NCBI GenBank assembly: GCA_031253835.1
Contig: JAIRVP010000080.1
Span: forward strand, 1-64,000
Source: Burkholderia sp.
GTDB lineage: Bacteria > Pseudomonadota > Gammaproteobacteria > Burkholderiales > Burkholderiaceae
Reading direction: 5' to 3'
DNA length: 64,000 nt
The notes below the pieces were generated by a model. It searched no databases and had not been told where the DNA came from. It saw nothing but the letters and a program-made list of their open reading frames with translations. The translations under genes were made by a program, and so were the position numbers. Shown one piece after another: positions 6,122 to 13,617 of the stretch; positions within the stretch are counted from its first letter, which is position 1; each line of letters opens with the position of its first letter.

Positions 6122-7615
6122 ATGAACGCTCCCGTCGAACTGTCGAGCGCGGCCCGCGCGCAGCGCCAGCGCGAAGTCGTGCAGGCGCTGATGGCCGTGC
6201 TGCCGACGCACTGCCTGCTGTACCGCGACGAAGACACCGCGCCGTACGAATGCGACGGCCTGTCCGCGTACCGCCGCCTGCCGCTCGCGGTCGCGCTGCC
6301 CGAAACGGAATCGCAGGTGCAGCGGATCGTGCAGATCTGCCGCCGCATGGAAGTGCCGATCGTGCCGCGCGGCGCCGGCACGAGCCTGTCGGGCGGCGCG
6401 CTGCCGATCGCGCTCGGCGTCGTGCTGTCGCTCGCGCGCTTCACGCGCATCGTCGAAGTCGATCCGTACGCGCGCACCGCGACCGTGCAGCCCGGCGTGC
6501 GCAACCTCGCGATCTCCGAGGCCGCCGCGCCGTACGGCCTGTATTACGCGCCCGATCCTTCGTCGCAGATCGCGTGCACGATCGGCGGCAACGTCGCGGA
6601 AAATTCCGGCGGCGTCCATTGCCTGAAATACGGGCTGACCGTGCACAACGTGATGCGCGTGCGCGCGGTGACGATCGACGGCGAGATCGTCGAATTCGGC
6701 TCGCTCGCGCTCGACATGCCGGGCCTCGACCTGCTCGCGGTGATGATCGGCAGCGAGGGGATGTTCGCGATCGTCACCGAGGTGACGGTGCGGCTGATCC
6801 CGAAGCCGCAGACCGCACAGCTCGTGATGGCGAGCTTCGACGACGTCGTCAAGGGCGGCGAGGCCGTCGCGGCGATCATCGCGTCGGGCATCATCCCGGC
6901 CGGGCTCGAGATGATGGACAAGCCGGCCACGCAGGCCGTCGAGGCGTTCACGCACGCGGGCTACGACCTCGACGCGAAGGCGATCCTGCTATGCGAATCG
7001 GACGGCACGCCGGAAGAAGTCGCCGAGGAGATCGTGCGGATGACGGCCGTGCTGCGCGAACACGGCGCGACGCGCATCCAGGTGTCGCGCAACGAACAGG
7101 AGCGGCTGCGCTACTGGTCGGGCCGCAAGAACGCGTTTCCGGCCGCCGGCCGCATTTCCGCGGATTATTACTGCATGGACGGCACCGTGCCGCGCCGTGC
7201 GATCGGCCCGCTGCTCGCGCGCATCGAGCAGCTCGAGACGCGCTACGGGCTGCGCTGCATCAACGTGTTCCATGCGGGCGACGGCAACATGCATCCGCTG
7301 ATCCTGTACAACGCGAACGATCCGGACGAGCTGCACCGCGCCGAGCAGTTCGGCGCGGAAATCCTCGAATGCTGCGTGGAATTCGGCGGCAGCGTGACGG
7401 GCGAGCACGGCGTCGGCATCGAGAAGCTCAATTCGATGTGCGTACAGTTCTCGCCGCAGGAGCGCGACGCGTTCTTCGCGGTCAAGCGCGCATTCGATCC
7501 GGCCGGCCTGCTGAACCCGGACAAGGGCATCCCGACCCGCGCGCGCTGCGCCGAGTACGGCCGCCAGCACGTGCGCGGCGGGCTGCTGCCGCACCCCGAC
7601 CTGCCGCGCTTCTGA
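6122..7615 (+). CDS. glcD: Glycolate oxidase subunit GlcD
   Basis: A 497-residue FAD subunit of the glycolate dehydrogenase complex, which oxidises glycolate to glyoxylate at the membrane. The PCMH FAD domain has PRGAGTSLSGGALP (about residues 81-94) and IGGNVAENSGGVHCLKYG. The C-terminal domain has FHAGDGNMHP and GEHGVGIEK. Length matches E. coli GlcD (499). The ATG at 6122 follows AGGAGACCTC. It lies between the related dehydrogenase gene (42 bases upstream) and glcE (184 bases downstream). The divergent regulator glcC seen in enterics is not here. Confidence 0.92.
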   Translation: MNAPVELSSAARAQRQREVVQALMAVLPTHCLLYRDEDTAPYECDGLSAYRRLPLAVALPETESQVQRIVQICRRMEVPIVPRGAGTSLSGGALPIALGVVLSLARFTRIVEVDPYARTATVQPGVRNLAISEAAAPYGLYYAPDPSSQIACTIGGNVAENSGGVHCLKYGLTVHNVMRVRAVTIDGEIVEFGSLALDMPGLDLLAVMIGSEGMFAIVTEVTVRLIPKPQTAQLVMASFDDVVKGGEAVAAIIASGIIPAGLEMMDKPATQAVEAFTHAGYDLDAKAILLCESDGTPEEVAEEIVRMTAVLREHGATRIQVSRNEQERLRYWSGRKNAFPAAGRISADYYCMDGTVPRRAIGPLLARIEQLETRYGLRCINVFHAGDGNMHPLILYNANDPDELHRAEQFGAEILECCVEFGGSVTGEHGVGIEKLNSMCVQFSPQERDAFFAVKRAFDPAGLLNPDKGIPTRARCAEYGRQHVRGGLLPHPDLPRF

Positions 7616-7799
7616 GCGGCGCGCGGGTCGCGGCCCGTGCCCGCGGCCAGGCCGCGGCGCATGGCCGTGCCTGCGTGGCCCCGTTCGTGCGGTGACGCGG
7701 GCAGGCGGCCTGCAATACCGGGCTTAGGGATAGTCGCGATGTGGAATCGCGCCACCCCGGTACAATCGACCGAACAACAAGTCGAGGCAGCAACAGAAC

Positions 7800-8888
7800 A
7801 TGGAAGAGGACGACATCGTCGCCGGATGGGCCGAGCGCATTCGCGCGGCCAGTGCCGACGGCCGGCCGCTGCGGATTCGCGGCGGCGGCACCAAGGACTG
7901 GTACGGCCAGGCGCTCGAGGGCGAAATACTCGACACGCGCGCGTTTCAGGGCGTCGTGTCGTACGACCCGGCCGAACTCGTCGTCACGGTCCGCGCGGGC
8001 ACGCCGCTCGCGCAGCTTGAAACCGTCCTCGCCGAGTGCGGCCAGATGCTGCCGTTCGAGCCGCCGCACTTCGGCCGCGCGGCCACGGTCGGCGGCTGCG
8101 TCGCGGCCGGTCTCGCGGGCCCGCGCCGCGCCACCTGCGGCGCCCCGCGCGATTTCGTGCTCGGCGTCACGCTGATGAACGGCCGCGGCGAGATGCTGCG
8201 CTTCGGCGGGCAGGTCGTGAAGAACGTCGCCGGCTACGACGTGTCGCGTCTGATGGCCGGCGCGCTCGGCACGCTCGGGCTGATGCTCGACCTGTCGATC
8301 AAGGTGCTGCCGATGCCCGTCGCCGAGGTCACGCTGAAGTTCGAGATGACCGCGACCGACGCGGTGCGCAAGCTCAACGAATGGGGCGGCCATCCGCTGC
8401 CCGTCAGCGCGAGCGCCTGGCGCAACGGTACGCTCGTGCTTCGCCTGTCGGGCGCCGAGGCGGCCGTGAAATCGGCGAAGACGCTGCTCGGCGGCGAAGT
8501 CGTCGATGCGGTCGAGGCCGAGCGCTTCTGGGCCGGCCTGCGCGAGCATACCGACCCGTTCTTCAACGGCATCCCGCCCGGCTACGCGCTGTGGCGCCTC
8601 GCGCTGCCGTCGATCACCGAACCGATGCACCTGCCCGGCACCCAGCTGATGGAATGGGGCGGCGCGCAGCGCTGGTGGATCACCGACGCCGACGCGCAGA
8701 CCGTGCGCATGAGCGCGAAGCAGGCCGGCGGCCACGCGACGCTGTTCCGCGCGGGCGACGCGTACGACCGCAGCGCGGGCGTGTTCACGCCGCTGCCCGC
8801 CCCGATGATGAAAATCCACCGCGGACTGAAGACCGCGTTCGATCCCGCGCGCATCTTCAACCGCGGCCGGCTCTACCCCGATCTTTAG
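7800..8888 (+). CDS. glcE: Glycolate oxidase subunit GlcE
   Basis: A 362-residue FAD-binding subunit, shorter than GlcD because it lacks the full substrate domain. IRGGGTKDWYG (about residues 24-34), GGCVAAGLAGPRR and GGQVVKNVAGYDVSRL are typical of the GlcE FAD domain. Together with GlcD and GlcF it forms glycolate dehydrogenase. Usual length is about 350. Its TAG stop codon is the exact left border of a 198-bp palindromic element that separates it from glcF. Confidence 0.9.
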   Translation: MEEDDIVAGWAERIRAASADGRPLRIRGGGTKDWYGQALEGEILDTRAFQGVVSYDPAELVVTVRAGTPLAQLETVLAECGQMLPFEPPHFGRAATVGGCVAAGLAGPRRATCGAPRDFVLGVTLMNGRGEMLRFGGQVVKNVAGYDVSRLMAGALGTLGLMLDLSIKVLPMPVAEVTLKFEMTATDAVRKLNEWGGHPLPVSASAWRNGTLVLRLSGAEAAVKSAKTLLGGEVVDAVEAERFWAGLREHTDPFFNGIPPGYALWRLALPSITEPMHLPGTQLMEWGGAQRWWITDADAQTVRMSAKQAGGHATLFRAGDAYDRSAGVFTPLPAPMMKIHRGLKTAFDPARIFNRGRLYPDL

Positions 8889-9084
8889 GGTCCGTTGACC
8901 GATGAAACGCACATGCGATTTCGGGCATTCCCGCGGAATGAATTTTTTAATTAGGGGTTGCCACGAGAACGGCCGCTCGCCGCGTTGCACGCCTTGCGAA
9001 TACGTCAGTATTCGCGGCGTCATGCGCCTCGCGAGCGGCCGTTCTCGTGGCAACGCATGCGCGTTCCATATGTAAACGGACCCT
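8887..9084. repeat. Palindromic MITE-like element between glcE and glcF
   Basis: Nested inverted repeats fill this interval. The outer ends AGGGTCCGTT (8887-8896) and AACGGACCCT (9075-9084) are perfect complements. An inner 24-base arm at 8957-8980 is exactly repeated inverted at 9031-9054. A central hairpin of 8 bp (GCGAATAC at 8996-9003 with GTATTCGC at 9008-9015) has a GTCA loop. GAAACGCACATGCG near the left end is also a near-match to the complement at 9054-9066. There is no coding capacity of its own. The structure resembles a non-autonomous mobile element; no clear target duplication is visible. In RNA it would fold into one long hairpin within the operon transcript. Confidence 0.65.
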
Positions 9085-9091
9085 CAGCCCG

Positions 9092-10318
9092 ATGCAAACG
9101 AACCTCGCCGATTTCATCCGCAACACGCCCGACGGCGACGAGGCCGACGCGATCCTGCGCAAGTGCGTGCACTGCGGGTTCTGCACCGCGACCTGCCCGA
9201 CCTACCAGCTCCTCGGCGACGAACTCGACGGCCCGCGCGGCCGCATCTACCTGATCAAGCAGATGGTCGAAGGCGCGCCCGTCACGCGCAGCACGCAGCA
9301 GCACCTCGACCGCTGCCTCACGTGCCGCAGCTGCGAGACGACCTGCCCGTCCGGCGTCCAGTACGGCCGGCTCGTCGAGATCGGCCGCAAGCACGTCGAG
9401 GCACAGGTCCAGCGCCCCGTGCAGCAACGGCTCGTGCGCCGCGTGCTCGCAAGCCTCGTGCCGAACGCCGCGCTGTTCTCGCCGGTGATGCGGCTCGGCC
9501 AGCACGTGCGGCCGCTGCTGCCGAAGCGGTTGCGCGACAAGGTGCCGCCGCGCACGCGGCTGCTCGAATGGCCGCACCGCACGCATCCGCGCAAGATGCT
9601 GATGCTCGGCGGCTGCGTGCAGCCGTCGATGCTGCCGAACATCAACATCGCGACCGCGCGCGTGCTCGACGCGCTCGGCATCGAGACGGTCGTCGCGCCC
9701 GACGCCGGCTGCTGCGGCGCGATCCGCCTGCACCTGAACTATCACGACGAAGCACTCGACGACGCGCGCCGCAACATCGACGCGTGGTGGCCGCACGTCG
9801 AACAGGGTGCCGAGGCGATCGTGATGAACGCCTCGGGCTGCGGCGCGACGGTGCTCGAATACGCACACCTGCTGCGCGACGATCCGGCCTACGCGGAGAA
9901 GGCGCAGCGCATCGTGTCGCTGACGCGCGACATCTCCGACGTGCTGCTCGCGTTCGAGGCCGAACTCGCGACGCTCGCGCGGCGCCGCGCGATCCATACC
10001 GTCGCGTACCACCCGCCGTGCACGCTGCAGCACGGCCAGCAGTCGCGCGGCAAGGTCGAGCGGCTGCTCGAGACGCTCGGCATCGACGTGCGGCTGCCGG
10101 CCGACAGCCATCTGTGCTGCGGCTCGGCCGGCACCTATTCGCTGACGCAGCCGTCGCTGTCGTACCGGTTGCGCAAGCAGAAGCTGCTGAAGCTGCAGGC
10201 GCTCGAACCGCAGATGATCGTATCCGGCAACATCGGCTGCATCGCGCACCTGCAGAGCGGCACGCAGATTCCGGTCGTCCACTGGGTCCAGCTCGTCGAG
10301 CATTTGCTGTACGGCTAG
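9092..10318 (+). CDS. glcF: Glycolate oxidase iron-sulfur subunit GlcF
   Basis: A 408-residue electron-transfer subunit with two [4Fe-4S] motifs, CVHCGFCTATCP (about residues 26-37) and CLTCRSCETTCP (about 77-88). Two CCG domains follow (PDAGCCGAIRLH and DSHLCCGSAGTYS). It passes electrons from the GlcD/GlcE flavins to quinone. I chose the ATG at 9092 (MQTNLADF) rather than the in-frame ATG at 9047, which lies inside the palindromic element. The element leaves only seven bases between its right end and this start codon, so the native ribosome site may have been altered. Confidence 0.92.
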   Translation: MQTNLADFIRNTPDGDEADAILRKCVHCGFCTATCPTYQLLGDELDGPRGRIYLIKQMVEGAPVTRSTQQHLDRCLTCRSCETTCPSGVQYGRLVEIGRKHVEAQVQRPVQQRLVRRVLASLVPNAALFSPVMRLGQHVRPLLPKRLRDKVPPRTRLLEWPHRTHPRKMLMLGGCVQPSMLPNINIATARVLDALGIETVVAPDAGCCGAIRLHLNYHDEALDDARRNIDAWWPHVEQGAEAIVMNASGCGATVLEYAHLLRDDPAYAEKAQRIVSLTRDISDVLLAFEAELATLARRRAIHTVAYHPPCTLQHGQQSRGKVERLLETLGIDVRLPADSHLCCGSAGTYSLTQPSLSYRLRKQKLLKLQALEPQMIVSGNIGCIAHLQSGTQIPVVHWVQLVEHLLYG

Positions 10319-10438
10319 CGCGACGGGCCGCCGCAGCCGGATCTCGCGCGCGGCGTCCGTATAATGAGCGGATCGATGCGCCGCGTGCCGCGGCGCATCG
10401 GCTTCATGCCCGCTTCCGTGCCTGCTTCCGTGCCCGTC

Positions 10439-11137
10439 ATGTCCGATCTCGCCACCCGTCTCGAATCCGTTCATCGCCGCATTGCCGACGCCGCCCGCGC
10501 GGCCGGCCGCGATCCCGCCACCATCTCGCTGCTCGCCGTGTCGAAGACGTTTCCCGCCGCCGACGTGCGCGCCGCGCATGCGGCCGGGCAACGCGCATTC
10601 GGCGAAAACTACGTGCAGGAATCGATCGACAAGATCGACGCGCTCGCCGACCTGCGCGCGAGCCTCGAATGGCATTTCATCGGGCCGCTGCAGTCGAACA
10701 AGACGCGCCCCGTCGCCGAACGCTTCGACTGGGTCCATTCGGTCGACCGGCTGAAGATCGCGCAGCGCCTGTCGGAACAGCGCCCCGCGCACCTGCCGCC
10801 GCTCAACGTGTGCGTGCAGGTGAACATCAGCGGCGAGGCGTCGAAGAGCGGCGTCGCGCCCGCCGACGTGGCCGAGGTCGCGCGCGCGGTCGCCGCGCTG
10901 CCGTCGCTGCGGCTGCGCGGCCTGATGGCGATCCCCGAACCGGCCGGCGACACCGACGCACAACGCGTGCCGCATCGCGCCCTGCGCGCGCTGTTCGACA
11001 CGTTGCGCGCCGACGGCCTGCCGCTCGACACGCTGTCGATGGGCATGTCCGCCGATCTCGACGCGGCCGTGCTCGAAGGCGCGACGATCGTGCGCGTCGG
11101 CACCGCGATCTTCGGCGCGCGCGATTATTCGCACTGA
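10439..11137 (+). CDS. Pyridoxal phosphate homeostasis protein (YggS/PLPBP family)
   Basis: A 232-residue single TIM-barrel PLP-binding protein that buffers free PLP and affects amino-acid and keto-acid balance. The PLP lysine is in LLAVSKTF (about residue 36). FGENYVQE, HFIGPLQSNK and SMGMSADLDAAV are the family signatures. An in-frame ATG lies 25 codons upstream (10364), but the family start is at 10439. It is directly followed by proC, a common pairing in bacteria. Confidence 0.9.
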   Translation: MSDLATRLESVHRRIADAARAAGRDPATISLLAVSKTFPAADVRAAHAAGQRAFGENYVQESIDKIDALADLRASLEWHFIGPLQSNKTRPVAERFDWVHSVDRLKIAQRLSEQRPAHLPPLNVCVQVNISGEASKSGVAPADVAEVARAVAALPSLRLRGLMAIPEPAGDTDAQRVPHRALRALFDTLRADGLPLDTLSMGMSADLDAAVLEGATIVRVGTAIFGARDYSH

Positions 11138-11189
11138 ACGCCGCGCCCTTTTCCGCCTTTCCGTTCACTCCCTTGCTCATTCGGACATC

Positions 11190-12002
11190 ATGAAAATCGC
11201 ATTCATCGGCGGCGGCAACATGGCCGCGGCCCTGATCGGCGGCCTGATCAAGCGCGGCGTTGCCGCTGACGGCCTGTATGCCATCGACGTCAACGAAGAC
11301 GTCCGCGCGCGCGCCGCGCAGCAATTCGGCGTGCACACCGGCGCGGCCATCGACGCGACGCTCGCCGGTTACGACGCGATCGTGCTCGCGGTGAAGCCGC
11401 AGGTGCTGAAGGACGTCGCACAGGCGCTCGCGCCGCACCTGACGTCGCAACTCGTGATCAGCATCGCGGCCGGCATCCGCGGCACGGATCTCGCGCGCTG
11501 GCTCGGCGACTACGCGCGCGTCGTGCGCACGATGCCGAACACGCCCGCGCTGGTCGGCATGGGCGTGACGGGCCTCGCCGCGCTGCCGGGCGTCGACGCG
11601 GCCGGCCGCGAACTCGCATCGAACGTGCTCGGCGCGGTCGGCGAGATCGTGTGGTTCGACGACGAATCGCAGCTCGACGCCGTCACGGCCATTTCGGGCA
11701 GCGGCCCCGCGTACGTGTTCTATTTCATCGAAGCGCTGCAGGAAGCCGCGCGCCGCCTCGGCATGAACGACGAACAGGGCCGCGCGCTCGCGGTCGCGAC
11801 GTTCACGGGCGCCGCGCAACTGGCCGCGCAATCGGGCGAGCCGGCGAGCGTGCTGCGCGAGCGCGTGACGTCGAAGGGCGGCACGACGGCCGCCGCGCTC
11901 GCGGCGTTCGACGCGCAGGGCGTGAAGGAAGCGATCGTACGCGGCGCGCTCGCGGCCGAAGCGCGTGCGAAGGAAATGGGCGACGAGCTCGGCCGCGCGT
12001 AA
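11190..12002 (+). CDS. proC: Pyrroline-5-carboxylate reductase
   Basis: A 270-residue NAD(P)H-dependent enzyme that makes L-proline from 1-pyrroline-5-carboxylate. The N-terminal Rossmann motif is IAFIGGGNMAAALIGGL (about residues 3-19). The C-terminal dimerisation domain has ITAISGSGPAYVFYF and VTSKGGTTAAAL. Length matches E. coli ProC (269). It lies 52 bases after the PLP homeostasis gene and ends at a bidirectional terminator shared with ubiA. Confidence 0.94.
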   Translation: MKIAFIGGGNMAAALIGGLIKRGVAADGLYAIDVNEDVRARAAQQFGVHTGAAIDATLAGYDAIVLAVKPQVLKDVAQALAPHLTSQLVISIAAGIRGTDLARWLGDYARVVRTMPNTPALVGMGVTGLAALPGVDAAGRELASNVLGAVGEIVWFDDESQLDAVTAISGSGPAYVFYFIEALQEAARRLGMNDEQGRALAVATFTGAAQLAAQSGEPASVLRERVTSKGGTTAAALAAFDAQGVKEAIVRGALAAEARAKEMGDELGRA

Positions 12003-12037
12003 GCACGGTGGCGCGCCGGAGCTCCGGCGCCCGACGC

Positions 12038-12065
12038 AAAAAAAGCGGCCATCAGGCCGCTTTTT
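12038..12065. terminator. Bidirectional terminator between proC and ubiA
   Basis: AAAAAAAGCGGCC, loop ATCA, GGCCGCTTTTT, with A and T runs on opposite sides. It lies between the convergent ends of proC (plus) and ubiA (minus). Confidence 0.88.
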
Positions 12066-12097
12066 CATTGGCACCGCGCGCCGGGCGCGCGACTCGT

Positions 12098-12961
12098 TCA
12101 GTTGCCGGCCAGCAGGTAATGGGCGGCGATTCCGGCGAACAGCACGCCGCCGAGCCAGTTGTTGTGCCGGAATGCCGCGAAGCACGACATCCGTTCGCGG
12201 TCCTTGATCAGCGTGTAGTGATACAGCGCACAGCCGACCGCAGCGGCCCAGCCGGCCCAGTACACGACACCGAAGCCGAGCGTCACGCCGACCCACACGT
12301 AGATGCCGAGCGTCACCGCATAGCACGCCATCACGGCCGCGACGTCGAAGCGGCCGAACGTCAGCGCGGACGTGCGGATGCCGATCTTGATGTCGTCGTC
12401 GCGATCGACCATTGCGTACTCGGTGTCGTATGCGACCGACCAGAAGATGTTCGCGACCAGCATCACCCACGCGATCGCCGGCACCGTGTCCTGCACGGCC
12501 GCGAACGCCATCGGGATGCCGAAGCCGAACGCGATGCCGAGATACGCCTGCGGAATCGCGAAGAAGCGCTTCATGAACGGATACGAGCCCGCGACGAACA
12601 GCGCGACGACGGACAGCTCCTTCGTCAGCGTATTGAGCGGCAGGATCAGCAGGAACGCGATGAACGACAGCCCGACCGCGATCGCGACGGCCTCCCATGC
12701 GCGGATCTTGCCCGACGTCAGCGGCCGGTCGGCCGTGCGCTTCACGTGACGGTCGAAATCGCGGTCGGCATAGTCGTTCATCGCGCAACCGGCCGAGCGC
12801 ATCAGCAGCGTGCCGAGCGTGAAGATCACCAGCAGCGGCCAGCGCGGATGGCCGTCCGACGCGATCCACAGCGCGTTGAGCGTCGGCCACAGCAGCAGCA
12901 GGCTGCCGATCGGCTTGTCCATCCGGACGAGCCGCAGATACAGGGGAAAGCGGGCAAGCAT
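12098..12961 (-). CDS. ubiA: 4-hydroxybenzoate octaprenyltransferase
   Basis: A polytopic inner-membrane prenyltransferase that attaches the polyprenyl tail to 4-hydroxybenzoate in ubiquinone synthesis. The two aspartate-rich motifs that bind Mg and diphosphate are NDYADRDFDRHVKRTADRP and YAMVDRDDDIKIGIRT. The rest is mostly hydrophobic, fitting about nine membrane helices. I place the start at 12961 (MLARFPLYLRLVRMDKP, 287 residues), the usual length. An ATG ten codons upstream (12991) would add a residue run not typical of the family. Confidence 0.92.
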   Translation of the reverse strand: MLARFPLYLRLVRMDKPIGSLLLLWPTLNALWIASDGHPRWPLLVIFTLGTLLMRSAGCAMNDYADRDFDRHVKRTADRPLTSGKIRAWEAVAIAVGLSFIAFLLILPLNTLTKELSVVALFVAGSYPFMKRFFAIPQAYLGIAFGFGIPMAFAAVQDTVPAIAWVMLVANIFWSVAYDTEYAMVDRDDDIKIGIRTSALTFGRFDVAAVMACYAVTLGIYVWVGVTLGFGVVYWAGWAAAVGCALYHYTLIKDRERMSCFAAFRHNNWLGGVLFAGIAAHYLLAGN

Positions 12962-12991
12962 GGCGAAGCACCGGGAAGATAACCCCGGCAT

Positions 12992-13171
12992 TTTAGAGCC
13001 GAGCGGCGCTTCGCGTCATGTCGGGACGGCCCGCAGCCGGTAGTCGCCAGGCGCGCATGGACCATTCAGGCCCGCTGCACGCGGCTGTGCCGCAACGCGC
13101 ATCAATCAAGGGTCAGATTCGAAACCTCGGCAGATCGGACCGACAGGCAGCCCTCCCCGGCCGCGCCGTGC
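12992..13171. other. Gap between ubiA and the dps remnant
   Basis: This 180-bp interval separates the start of ubiA from the decayed dps fragment. I find no convincing gene, terminator or repeat in it. Confidence 0.4.
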
Positions 13172-13275
13172 TTACGCGAGCAGCGACCGCAGCATCCACG
13201 CGGTCTTTTCATGCGTCTGCAGGCGCTGCGTCAGCAGCTCGGCGGTCGGTGCGCGGCGTCAGCCTTCCCGGCCAT
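13172..13275 (-). pseudogene. dps remnant: start signals plus C-terminal tail, middle deleted
   Basis: Read on the minus strand, an AAGGAG site (13284-13289) precedes an ATG at 13275 and a few codons. The sequence then runs straight into codons for PTAELLTQRLQTHEKTAWM and LRSLLA, ending in TAA at 13172-13174. That ending is characteristic of Dps ferritin-like DNA-binding proteins. The two parts are in different frames, and the frame of the tail has a TGA just upstream. About 385 bp of a normal dps (about 490 bp) is missing. In B. pseudomallei dpsA lies just downstream of katG, which is where this fragment is. The C-terminal match is by eye. Confidence 0.75.
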
Positions 13276-13351
13276 GCTACGGACTCCTTATTCAATGAAC
13301 CAGGGCAATGAAAACGAATCGGGCTACCTGCCGGTCGACGCCGCGCCGCGT

Positions 13352-13507
13352 TCAGGCGGCCGCGATCGCGTGCAGCGCTTGCGACACCAGTTCGGCGACA
13401 CCGCCGATGACGATCGCGAATCCGACGACATACCGCGCAATCTCGGCCGGCGCCCGTACCTTCGGCGCCGCCAGTGCGGCGCGCATGTTCAATATCATTT
13501 GCGTCAT
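13352..13507 (-). CDS. Small single-span membrane protein (51 aa), unknown function
   Basis: A 51-codon frame has a good Shine-Dalgarno (AAGGAG, 13516-13521) eight bases before the ATG. It begins MTQMILNMRAALAAPKVRAP. A hydrophobic stretch (YVVGFAIVIGGVAELVSQAL, about residues 26-45) is long enough for one membrane helix. It lies downstream of katG beyond the katG terminator and just before the dps remnant on the same strand. I do not recognise the family. The ribosome site and amphipathic layout argue that it is translated. Confidence 0.6.
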   Translation of the reverse strand: MTQMILNMRAALAAPKVRAPAEIARYVVGFAIVIGGVAELVSQALHAIAAA

Positions 13508-13543
13508 GGTCGTCACTCCTTCGACAAGACGTCGGTTCCAGAA

Positions 13544-13573
13544 GAAACGGCCGGTCGTCCGACCGGCCGTTTC
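13544..13573 (-). terminator. Hairpin terminator after katG
   Basis: A perfect 13-bp stem (GAAACGGCCGGTC and its complement) with a four-base loop lies 45 bases after the katG stop codon on the minus strand. It is followed by a pyrimidine-rich TTCTTCT run. Some read-through to the small downstream gene is possible. Confidence 0.7.
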
Positions 13574-13617
13574 GCGTTACAGCGTTACTGCATCACCGCA
13601 TCGGGATGCGGCCAGGC

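Noticed and set aside
4874..6955. A 693-codon minus-strand frame and a 938-codon plus-strand frame over the dehydrogenase/glcD region
   Set aside because: Both are shadow frames of the flavoprotein genes, with Arg/Ala/Asp-rich composition and no ribosome site or family match.
8958..9053. Similar short peptides (beginning MPRERPLA) readable on both strands
   Set aside because: They arise from the long inverted repeat, which reads the same on each strand; there is no ribosome site.
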